Of a DNA stretch of 5,317 bases, positions 1 to 5,307 are shown in pieces (positions within the stretch are counted from its first letter, which is position 1; every line of letters starts with the position of its first letter). The position numbers and the translations under genes were made by a program. Location: positions 1-5,317 of the forward strand of contig CADBRC010000307.1 of the NCBI GenBank assembly GCA_902796985.1, given 5' to 3'. This DNA is from an uncultured Spirochaetaceae bacterium. GTDB lineage: Bacteria; Spirochaetota; Spirochaetia; Treponematales; Treponemataceae. The notes beneath the pieces are model-generated. The model made no database searches. It saw only the letters and a list, made by a program, of their open reading frames with translations, and had not been told where the DNA came from.

Positions 1-1371
1 GCCTATCGTGACGGCGGCGTTCCCTTCCGGATCCCAGCGGCGGACCTGGCTTTTGAGCTCCCTGGTAATGCCCGGCCCTGACGGCTGATGGGTGTCGTAT
101 ATCTCGTTGCCGATGCTCCACATGAATACCGACGGGTGGTTCCGTGCCTGCCGCACCCAGGAGGCGACATCTCGCTCATGCCAGTCATCGAAATACGCGG
201 CGTAGTCGTAGTCCGTCTTGTGCTTCTGCCACATGTCGAAGCCCTCGCTGTCCACAAGGAAGCCCATCTCATCCATCAGGTCAAGGTAGGCAGGCGGGAC
301 GGGATTGTGGGAGGTGCGGACAGCGTTCCCGCCCATCTGCCGCATGATGAGCGCCTTGCGCCTGACCGCCTCCCTGTCGAACGCCGCCCCGAGCGCGCCG
401 AGGTCGTGGTGGCCGCATACCCCGTTAATCTTGACAGGCTTTCCGTTGAGCAGCAGTCCCCTGTCCGCGTCCATCACGATGTCGCGGAAGCCGACGGTTT
501 CTGACAGGCTGTCCAGTACAAGCCCGTCCTTGACCAAACTGACCGTCAGGGTGTACAGATTCGGCTCGTCCGGGCTCCACTCACGGATGCCGTCCACCGG
601 GAATTCAATTTTGCCAATCTCCCCCCGCAGGATCCGGTAGCCCGCGACACCGCTGACCGAGCGGACGTAGGCGGAAAGCTCCCCGCCGGAGAGGGGGACA
701 ATTCCGTCCGGGCCGAGCGAGGCCTCCCAGATCATCCTGCCCTTCTCCTTCTTTTCTATTAACGTGTAGGAGAGAGAGCAGCCGGAAAGCACGGAAGCGG
801 CAGAACTGCCGGCCGCTGCGATCTCACAGGAGACAGAAGCTTTGTATGTCTTTTCTCCCATCTTCTTCGCGCTGAAATACACGCCGTCACTGACAAGGAA
901 AGGAAGCGAACTTTGCAGAAGATGCACGTCCCGGTAGATTCCTGCACCGGAATACCAGCGGCTGTTGGGATGCTGATAGACACAGACGAGCTCTACGAGG
1001 TTTTCCCCCTCCCGGACGAGGGCCGTTATGTCCGCCTCGAATGCGGTGTAGCCGTACTTCCATTCGATGGCCTTCGTACCGTTCACCCAGACGGCAGAGT
1101 TCATGTACACGCCCTCAAAGAGCAGGGCCGTCCTGTCCGCCAGCTTCTCCAGACGGAAGCTCTTGCGGTAGAAGCCGACCGAGTTCTCATAGAGGTCCTT
1201 CACCTGTGAAATGAGGTAGTCATGGGGCAGGCTGACGGGCATGTAGTCCAAGCCCGCCGCCCGGGGGTAGAATTCATCCGGAGAATAAAAGACGGGCTGG
1301 CCGTCCGCCCCCGTCCTGTTGTCCACGTGGAGTTTGGCGAACTGCCAACCTGTATTGAAGAGAGTTCTCAT
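1..1371 (-). CDS. Glycoside hydrolase family 2 protein, beta-galactosidase-like (3' end outside window)
   Basis: The minus strand reads open for 457 codons from the ATG at 1371 to the window edge, so the C-terminus is missing. The predicted enzyme hydrolyses a non-reducing terminal beta-glycoside, most likely beta-galactoside. Visible architecture is that of GH2: an N-terminal sugar-binding jelly roll (about residues 1-155, with SLPHDYLI at 47-54 and SRWYSGAGIYRDVHL at 137-151), an immunoglobulin-like domain (about 160-297), then the start of the TIM barrel (from about 300, with GVCGHHDLGALGAAF at 317-331 and NAVRTSHNP at 349-357). SIGNE at 419-423 carries the acid/base Glu, E423. The nucleophile Glu lies further on, outside the window. 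No signal peptide is visible, so a cytoplasmic enzyme acting on imported oligosaccharides is inferred. AAGGAG lies 4 bases before the ATG. It starts 36 bp after the mtnN-like gene with no terminator between. Substrate is uncertain: beta-glucuronidase or another GH2 activity is possible, but the HHDLGALGAA signature favours beta-galactosidase. Confidence 0.9.
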   Translation of the reverse strand, partial: MRTLFNTGWQFAKLHVDNRTGADGQPVFYSPDEFYPRAAGLDYMPVSLPHDYLISQVKDLYENSVGFYRKSFRLEKLADRTALLFEGVYMNSAVWVNGTKAIEWKYGYTAFEADITALVREGENLVELVCVYQHPNSRWYSGAGIYRDVHLLQSSLPFLVSDGVYFSAKKMGEKTYKASVSCEIAAAGSSAASVLSGCSLSYTLIEKKEKGRMIWEASLGPDGIVPLSGGELSAYVRSVSGVAGYRILRGEIGKIEFPVDGIREWSPDEPNLYTLTVSLVKDGLVLDSLSETVGFRDIVMDADRGLLLNGKPVKINGVCGHHDLGALGAAFDREAVRRKALIMRQMGGNAVRTSHNPVPPAYLDLMDEMGFLVDSEGFDMWQKHKTDYDYAAYFDDWHERDVASWVRQARNHPSVFMWSIGNEIYDTHQPSGPGITRELKSQVRRWDPEGNAAVTIG

Positions 1372-1407
1372 TGTGCTCCTTATATGTTATGCCACATTAC
1401 ACGGCCG

Positions 1408-2118
1408 CTACAAGCCCGCGAGCATCTTCCTGACGAGTGCCGCACTCAGGTTGGCGGCGGCTTCCTCGTTGAAGCTGTAGGTGTTCTCGCCTGCGTCGTC
1501 CGCCATATCGCTCATGCAGCGGATGATGACGAAGGGGATTTTATTCAGGTAGCAGGCGTGCGCGATCGCAGCCCCCTCCATCTCGACGCACGCGGGGGCG
1601 CAGTCCGTCTTTATCCGATCCTTAACGCCCTTGTCACTGATGAACTGGTCGCCGGTCGCTATGCGGCCTTCAATCAGATTGTGGCCGGCGGCCTCAGGCA
1701 GAGAAGCGAAGGCTTCCTTGGCCTTTGCAATCATATCCTTGTCAGCGGGGAAGTCCGAGCAGTCCATCTGGGGGACGACGGTGACCTTGTAGCCGAAGCC
1801 GGTCGCGTCCATGTCGTGGTAGAGCGCGTCGGTGGAGACGACGAAGTCCAGAACCTTGAGCCCCTTGGCCATCGCCCCGGCGATGCCGGTGTTGATGACC
1901 TGCGTCACGCCGAACTGAAGGACGAGCCTCTGCGCGCAGAGGGCAGCATTCACCTTGCCGACGCCCGAGCGGACGATGACGACCTCTTTCCCGTCAAGCG
2001 TGCCTTCCATGAAGGTGAGCCCGCCCGCCGTGCTTTCTTTTGCGTCCGCGAGCAGGGAGCGGAGAGCCTTTACCTCCACCTCCATCGCGCCGATTATGCC
2101 TATCTTGCCGTTTGCCAT
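1408..2118 (-). CDS. mtnN: 5'-methylthioadenosine/S-adenosylhomocysteine nucleosidase
   Basis: This 236-residue protein matches the usual length and whole pattern of MTA/SAH nucleosidase (Pfs/MtnN). The family hydrolyses the N-glycosidic bond of methylthioadenosine and S-adenosylhomocysteine, releasing adenine, in methionine salvage, detoxification of SAH and supply of the autoinducer-2 precursor. The start IGIIGAMEVEV holds E13, equivalent to E. coli Glu12. GIAG is at 78-81 and the base-binding FI at 159-160. VEMEGAAIAH (178-187) contains the ribose-binding E179-M180-E181. The catalytic Asp is D204 in CMSDMAD. All key residues are present, so activity is expected. AAGGAG sits 7 bases before the ATG, beside the stop codon of the upstream yhbY-like gene, with only 3 bp between the two genes, so translational coupling is likely. 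Downstream, the GH2 gene follows after 36 bp. The protein should be cytoplasmic. A narrower nucleosidase specificity cannot be excluded, but family membership is firm. Confidence 0.96.
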   Translation of the reverse strand: MANGKIGIIGAMEVEVKALRSLLADAKESTAGGLTFMEGTLDGKEVVIVRSGVGKVNAALCAQRLVLQFGVTQVINTGIAGAMAKGLKVLDFVVSTDALYHDMDATGFGYKVTVVPQMDCSDFPADKDMIAKAKEAFASLPEAAGHNLIEGRIATGDQFISDKGVKDRIKTDCAPACVEMEGAAIAHACYLNKIPFVIIRCMSDMADDAGENTYSFNEEAAANLSAALVRKMLAGL

Positions 2119-2121
2119 ATC

Positions 2122-2454
2122 TTACTCCTTGTTATCAACATCTTTCGCAAGCTTTGACAGCTGCCTCTTGAACATGCGCTTGTCCTCTTCCGGGCTCTCC
2201 CGGTAGAATATCGCGACATTGCCGATTATCCTGACCAGCACAGCCCCGGTAGACTCCGCCAGTCCCGCAGAAAGCTCATGCTTTTCTTCTTTATACTCGT
2301 TGAATTTCAGTTTGACGAGCTCATGCTTCTCCAGCTGCGACGAGAGCATCGAGGAAACCCCGTCCGTCACCCCGTCCTGCCCCACGATGACGAGGGGGGA
2401 AAGGGGCTGGGCTGCTTTTTCCAGCAGCTTCCTTTGCTTGCTGTTCAATTCCAT
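2122..2454 (-). CDS. yhbY: YhbY-like CRM-domain RNA-binding protein (ribosome assembly)
   Basis: From the ATG at 2454 this gives 110 residues, close to the roughly 97-residue E. coli YhbY with a short charged C-terminal tail. The family binds pre-50S ribosomal particles and is linked to ribosome assembly. The fold is a single CRM (CRS1-YhbY) domain. Visible marks are the start MELNSKQRKLLEKAAQPLSP, the GxxG RNA-binding loop VGQDGVTDGV (24-33, G25 and G28), the helix with LEKHELVKLKF (41-51), and TGAVLVRIIGNVAIFYR (69-85). The frame stays open upstream to an ATG at 2601, but the extra 49 residues look unlike the family and are Ala/Pro/Ser-rich, so 2454 is preferred. There is no Shine-Dalgarno before 2454, but a good promoter ends 8 bases before the ATG, which suggests a leaderless or nearly leaderless message. 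It is first in a probable operon with the mtnN-like gene. Confidence 0.92.
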   Translation of the reverse strand: MELNSKQRKLLEKAAQPLSPLVIVGQDGVTDGVSSMLSSQLEKHELVKLKFNEYKEEKHELSAGLAESTGAVLVRIIGNVAIFYRESPEEDKRMFKRQLSKLAKDVDNKE

Positions 2455-2462
2455 ATGGGGCA

Positions 2463-2491
2463 ATGATAGCAAAAATGAGGGGGAGTGCCTA
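2463..2491 (-). promoter_or_regulatory. Probable sigma70-type promoter of yhbY-mtnN operon, extended -10
   Basis: On the minus strand, a -35-like TAGGCA (plus coordinates 2486-2491; 4 of 6 matches to TTGACA) is separated by 17 bases from TATCAT (2463-2468; 5 of 6 matches to TATAAT). TG plus one base directly precedes the -10, as in extended -10 promoters. The expected transcription start is about 2454-2457, within 0-3 bases of the yhbY ATG. This fits the missing Shine-Dalgarno. It is a sequence match only. Confidence 0.5.
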
Positions 2492-2565
2492 GGGGCAACA
2501 GCAGCCGCTGCCGGTACACTACGATTTTCCTCGCTTCCTACTGAAATTTTCTGATATACAAATTC

Positions 2566-2607
2566 TTGGAACGGGTGTATACTGTATAGTATAGCGTTCA
2601 TGCTATA
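2566..2607 (+). promoter_or_regulatory. Putative promoter and operator dyads before the isomerase gene
   Basis: This AT-rich stretch lies 30-70 bp before the isomerase ATG. TTGGAA (2566-2571) and TATAGC (2590-2595) are 18 bases apart and could be -35 and -10 boxes. TATACT (2578-2583) and AGTATA (2588-2593) form a perfect 6-bp inverted repeat around GTAT. TATAGC (2590-2595) and GCTATA (2602-2607) form a second one around GTTCAT. GTATA also occurs three times in direct order (2577, 2584, 2589). Dyads overlapping a presumed -10 box suggest a repressor site, but AT-rich promoters give such repeats by chance too. The exact promoter boxes are uncertain. Confidence 0.4.
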
Positions 2608-2616
2608 GCTGTTTAT

Positions 2617-2636
2617 AAGGAGTAGTACAGAGTATT
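2617..2636 (+). promoter_or_regulatory. Shine-Dalgarno with unusually long spacing to the isomerase start
   Basis: A full AAGGAG is present at 2617-2622, but the ATG at 2637 is 14 bases further, against the usual 5-9. No ATG, GTG or TTG lies in frame between them. The nearest purine-rich alternative, AGAG at 2629-2632, is weak and only 4 bases from the ATG. Homologues as I recall them begin with a few residues before NIPDVKLGI, which supports 2637. Confidence 0.45.
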
Positions 2637-4145
2637 ATGGCGAATTTGGAGAACATCCCTGACGTAAAGCTGGGAATCATCGCGGTCAGCCGCGACTGCT
2701 TCATCATTTCTTTGTCCGAGAAGCGCAGGGCGGCAATCGTCAAGGCTTTTGGAAACAAGGGCAGCCTCTATGAGGCCAAGACTACCGTCGAGAACGAGAA
2801 GGATATGCTCAAGGCTGTTGAGGAGGTCAAGAAGGCCGGCTGCAACGCCCTGGTCGTCTTCCTCGGCAACTTCGGCCCGGAGACCCCTGAGACCGAGATA
2901 GCCCAGTACTTCGACGGCCCCTGTATGTTCGTCGCCGCTGCCGAGGAGAGCGGAAAGGACATGATCAACGGACGCGGCGATGCCTACTGCGGCATGCTCA
3001 ACTGCTCCTACAACCTGAACCTGCGCCACCTGAAGGGCATCATCCCCGAGTACCCAGTCGGAACCGCCGATGACATTGCCAAGATGATAGAGGAGTTCAT
3101 CCCGGTCGCCCGTGCGGTCATCGGCCTCAAGAGCCTCAAGGTCATCACCTTCGGTCCGCGCCCTCAGGACTTCTTCGCCTGCAACGCACCCATCCGCGGC
3201 CTCTACGACATCGGTGTGGAAATTGAGGAGAACTCCGAGCTTGACCTGCTCGTCGCCTACCGCGAGCACAAGGACGACAAGCGCATCCAGTCCGTCGTGG
3301 ACGACATGGCCAAAGAGCTCGGCATGGAGGGCAACAACTACCCCGACATGCTGCCCCGCATGGCACAGTTCGAGCTTACCCTGCTTGACTGGGCTGAGGC
3401 CCACAAAGGCAGCAGGAAGTACGTTGTTTTCGCCGACAAGTGCTGGCCTGCATTCCCCAAGGAGTTCGGATTCGAGCCCTGCTATGTCAACAGCCGCCTC
3501 GCATCCCGCGGCATCCCGGTCGCCTGCGAGGTTGACATCTACGGAGCCCTGTCCGAGTACATCGGAACCTGCGTCTCCGGCGAGTCCGTCACCCTGCTGG
3601 ACATCAACAACTCCGTCCCCCAGGACATCTACGACTCCGACATCAAGGGCAAGTTCTCCTACGACTACAAGCTCAACGATACCTTCATGGGCTTCCACTG
3701 CGGAAACACCCCCTTCTGCCGCCTTGCCAAGAACAGCAAGCCCGGCGTCAAGTACCAGCTCATCCAGCACCGCCTGCTCGAGCCGAAGGATTCCGAGCCG
3801 GACTTCACCCGCGGAACACTCGAAGGCGACATTGCGGCAAGCAAGATTACCTTCTTCCGCCTGCAGGCCCGTCCCGACGGAACGCTCCAGTCCTACATCG
3901 CACAGGGAGAGATTCTTCCCGTTGCGACCCGGTCTTTCGGTGGAATCGGCGTGTTCGCCATCCCGGAAATGGGACGCTTCTACCGCCACGTGCTGATCAG
4001 CAAGCAGTACCCGCACCACGGCGCAGTCGCCTTCAGCCATGTCGGCAAGGCCCTGTACACCCTGTTCCAGTACCTGGGAGTCGGCGACATCGCCTACAAC
4101 CAGCCCGCCGGAACCCTGTACAAGGACGAGAACCCCTTCGCGTAA
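2637..4145 (+). CDS. L-fucose/L-arabinose isomerase family protein
   Basis: This 502-residue cytoplasmic protein belongs by its motifs to the L-fucose isomerase-related group (COG2407 type). These enzymes interconvert aldoses and ketoses using a divalent metal, usually Mn2+. The N-terminal half (NIPDVKLGIIAVSRDCF at 6-22, VVFLGNFGPETPETEIAQYF at 73-92) resembles the substrate-recognition Rossmann-like part. The C-terminal half holds the active site. CEVDIYGALSEYIGTCVSGESVTLLDINN (297-325) supplies E298 and D322, matching the Glu and Asp metal ligands of FucI (E337, D361). FHCGNTPF (353-360, H354) and YPHHGAVAFSHVG (458-470, H460/H461) look like the histidines of arabinose isomerase. These pairings are by eye. 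It is about 90 residues shorter than E. coli FucI, so it is a related subfamily and not fucI itself; the substrate is not known. Codons are strongly biased (nearly all Lys AAG, most Arg CGC), suggesting high expression. It is single, with its own terminator, and divergent from yhbY. Confidence 0.9.
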   Translation: MANLENIPDVKLGIIAVSRDCFIISLSEKRRAAIVKAFGNKGSLYEAKTTVENEKDMLKAVEEVKKAGCNALVVFLGNFGPETPETEIAQYFDGPCMFVAAAEESGKDMINGRGDAYCGMLNCSYNLNLRHLKGIIPEYPVGTADDIAKMIEEFIPVARAVIGLKSLKVITFGPRPQDFFACNAPIRGLYDIGVEIEENSELDLLVAYREHKDDKRIQSVVDDMAKELGMEGNNYPDMLPRMAQFELTLLDWAEAHKGSRKYVVFADKCWPAFPKEFGFEPCYVNSRLASRGIPVACEVDIYGALSEYIGTCVSGESVTLLDINNSVPQDIYDSDIKGKFSYDYKLNDTFMGFHCGNTPFCRLAKNSKPGVKYQLIQHRLLEPKDSEPDFTRGTLEGDIAASKITFFRLQARPDGTLQSYIAQGEILPVATRSFGGIGVFAIPEMGRFYRHVLISKQYPHHGAVAFSHVGKALYTLFQYLGVGDIAYNQPAGTLYKDENPFA

Positions 4146-4165
4146 GGTCGTGAACACCTGAGATC

Positions 4166-4202
4166 AAAAAAACTGCGGCAGCCTTTGCCGCAGTTTTTTT
4201 TT
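4166..4202 (+). terminator. Intrinsic terminator of the isomerase gene
   Basis: The hairpin has arms CTGCGGCA (4173-4180) and TGCCGCAG (4186-4193), a GCCTT loop, and nine T bases after it. A run of seven A bases precedes the stem and can pair with the T run, extending the stem and allowing weak function on the other strand. It starts 20 bases after the isomerase stop. Immediately after it the 3' arm and T run are repeated once more (4200-4216). Confidence 0.93.
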
Positions 4203-4216
4203 GCCGCTGTTTTTTT
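4184..4216 (+). repeat. Tandem near-repeat of the terminator 3' arm
   Basis: TTTGCCGCAGTTTTTTT at 4184-4200 is followed, sharing one base, by TTTGCCGCTGTTTTTTT at 4200-4216. The two 17-base units differ at one position (A or T) and have a period of 16 bases. The second copy could pair with the same 5' arm with one mismatch and gives a second T run. It looks like a small tandem duplication, probably by replication slippage. Confidence 0.75.
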
Positions 4217-4314
4217 GCCACGCCCCGGGGGTACAGTATGTCTTCTGTAACGGAAGGATGATGGATTTGTTTTTAAAGACAAAAGGGGCTGCTTCACAGA
4301 GAAAGGAGATGTAT

Positions 4315-4695
4315 ATGAGAAAGTTTAAGAGTTTGTTCACCATTCTGGCGGTCTTACTTTTTGCCAGCGTGGCTTCGCTGTCAGCCGAGGATTATGAAGT
4401 CGTCGACTGGGGCGAGATGAGCATCAAGGAGTTCAACACCTTTTTTGACAGGGCGTGGAAATCGGAGGAAGGTGCCCGCTCTGTTTCCGATGAGCTGTTC
4501 GAGGGTGAGATAAACATCTGGCCGATGGGATCTAAAGAGCTCAATGACCAGGTATACAAGCTTGTTGACAGCCTGCATAAAGCGGGCAAAAAAAGGTCCA
4601 AAAACACGGTGCTCGTGGTCACGGACGAAAAATACGTCATAATAGCCCACAACTCATGGAAGGATAACAGCTGGTATCCGTTCAAGATATACTGA
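4315..4695 (+). CDS. Small exported protein of unknown function
   Basis: I do not recognise this family. The product is 126 residues. It opens with a typical signal peptide: positive MRKFK, a hydrophobic stretch at about 7-21, and a likely signal peptidase I cut after A24 (SLSA before EDYE). There is no cysteine, so it is not a lipoprotein. The mature part of about 102 residues is charged and rich in Trp/Tyr (VDWGEMSIKEFNTFFDRAW, residues 30-48; INIWPMGSKEL, 67-75 onward; a C-terminal WYPFKIY), with no metal or catalytic motif I can name. GGAG lies 6 bases before the ATG at 4315. In-frame ATGs at 4258, 4261 and 4309 would bury the signal peptide or sit too close to the Shine-Dalgarno. The gene stands alone, between two terminators. 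Its codons are less biased than those of the isomerase gene. Reality of the gene is fairly sure from the start site and signal peptide; function is unknown. Confidence 0.8.
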   Translation: MRKFKSLFTILAVLLFASVASLSAEDYEVVDWGEMSIKEFNTFFDRAWKSEEGARSVSDELFEGEINIWPMGSKELNDQVYKLVDSLHKAGKKRSKNTVLVVTDEKYVIIAHNSWKDNSWYPFKIY

Positions 4696-4719
4696 TTGTC
4701 TTTCCTTTCACTGAAAAGG

Positions 4720-4758
4720 CAGCCCCCGCCCGTCAGAAGACGGAACGGGGGCTGTTTT
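4720..4758. terminator. Probable bidirectional terminator between convergent genes
   Basis: CAGCCCCCG (4720-4728) pairs with CGGGGGCTG (4746-4754), and inside it CCGTC (4730-4734) pairs with GACGG (4739-4743) around an AGAA loop, leaving only a C/AA bulge. TTTTGTTTTG follows on the plus strand, 24 bases after the exported-protein gene stop. On the minus strand the stem is followed by CCTTTTC, a weaker T tract, which could end transcription of the membrane protein gene that stops about 85 bases upstream on that strand. Confidence 0.88.
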
Positions 4759-4839
4759 GTTTTGTCACGGCAGCCCGCCCTGGCCAAGCTGCCAGAGGAC
4801 GCTTTTGTCCTGCCGCTTTCAATTGATTCCTGCCGCTGT

Positions 4840-5256
4840 TTACTTTCCGTTCTTTATCGTCAGAATGCCGCCGATAATCAGGGCGTTCTTTGCGAGGACG
4901 AGCAGCCAGTGCAGGGCCTTGATGGAGCTGAGCTCGCCAATGAGGCTTATGAGCGTCACGACGGTTACGACAATCCACACGATAAGCGTGATGTACTTGA
5001 TGAGGTCGTCCGCCTTGCCGAAGTCAAGTCCGAGTGCTTTGAGGCAGAATACGACGCCGCATGCGATGAGCAGGACCCCAATGACATACTCAACGGCGGC
5101 AGCTCCGCCCTTGAAGAAGGACGTGACGCCCTGAATCTCTTCGCTGGAGATTGAGCTTCCGATTCCGAACAGGCACAGGCCGGTTATGACCAGATAAATC
5201 GCCAGCGCGAGCTGGAGGATGAAGACTCCGATGGTCCTCTGCTGTTTCTTTGGCAT
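4840..5256 (-). CDS. Small four-helix integral membrane protein of unknown function
   Basis: I do not recognise a named family. The 138-residue protein begins with basic MPKKQQR and has four hydrophobic segments, at about residues 9-31, 52-74, 87-107 and 113-134. A polar loop, SSISSEEIQGVTSFFKGG (34-51), joins the first two, and a short GLDFGKADDLIK loop (76-87) the second and third. It ends with KNGK. The basic N-terminus followed by an even number of helices predicts both ends in the cytoplasm. No conserved polar residue cluster inside the helices suggests transport or catalysis; C28, C67 and C71 lie in or near helices 1 and 2. AAAGGAG is 6 bases before the ATG, which makes the start secure. 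It converges on the exported-protein gene and probably shares the terminator at 4720-4758. Whether other genes precede it in a transcript lies outside the window. Confidence 0.85.
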   Translation of the reverse strand: MPKKQQRTIGVFILQLALAIYLVITGLCLFGIGSSISSEEIQGVTSFFKGGAAAVEYVIGVLLIACGVVFCLKALGLDFGKADDLIKYITLIVWIVVTVVTLISLIGELSSIKALHWLLVLAKNALIIGGILTIKNGK

Positions 5257-5277
5257 ACAAAACTCCTTTATTGAGCT

Positions 5278-5307
5278 CCGGCGAGACGGCCAAGGCTGTT
5301 TTGCCGG
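5278..5307 (-). other. Possible leader hairpin before the membrane protein gene
   Basis: About 22 bases before the minus-strand ATG, outer arms CCGGC (5278-5282) and GCCGG (5303-5307) enclose inner arms ACGGCC (5286-5291) and GGCTGT (5294-5299), the latter with one wobble or mismatch. It may be a leader hairpin of the message, or part of an upstream gene or its terminator. No T run follows it in the minus direction, so a terminator for an upstream minus-strand gene is not supported. Confidence 0.25.

Noticed and set aside
88..640. Plus-strand open frames of 111-138 codons inside the GH2 gene
   Set aside because: They are shadows of the GH2 reading frame, which is continuous and carries the family motifs throughout.
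1372..1407. Possible separate promoter or terminator between mtnN and the GH2 gene
   Set aside because: The 36 bp hold only the Shine-Dalgarno and an AT-rich stretch. I could not find paired -35 and -10 boxes or a hairpin.
1222..2157. A 311-codon plus-strand open frame across mtnN
   Set aside because: It overlaps the well-supported minus-strand nucleosidase with all its catalytic residues, has no convincing start site, and its product matches nothing I know.
2501..2511. Short palindrome GCAGCCGCTGC upstream of the yhbY promoter
   Set aside because: An 11-base GC-rich dyad with a one-base centre is expected by chance, and no second copy is seen nearby.
2455..2601. N-terminal extension of YhbY from an ATG at 2601
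   Set aside because: No Shine-Dalgarno precedes it, the extension is unlike the family, and it would run through the probable promoter of the gene.
2613..4157. A 514-codon open frame on the minus strand spanning the whole isomerase gene
   Set aside because: It is the antisense shadow of a strongly biased GC-rich gene. The product is a monotonous Val/Leu/Gly/Asp/Ala-rich chain with no recognisable motif, whereas the plus strand encodes a clear enzyme.
4201..4314. N-terminal extension or separate small gene upstream of the exported protein
   Set aside because: It begins inside the terminator T run, has no ribosome binding site at a usable distance, and would put the signal peptide in the middle of the protein.
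4769..4793. GGCAGC/GCTGCC inverted repeat between the convergent genes
   Set aside because: The stem is only 6 bp with a 13-base loop and no T run. The neighbouring hairpin at 4720-4758 is a far better terminator.
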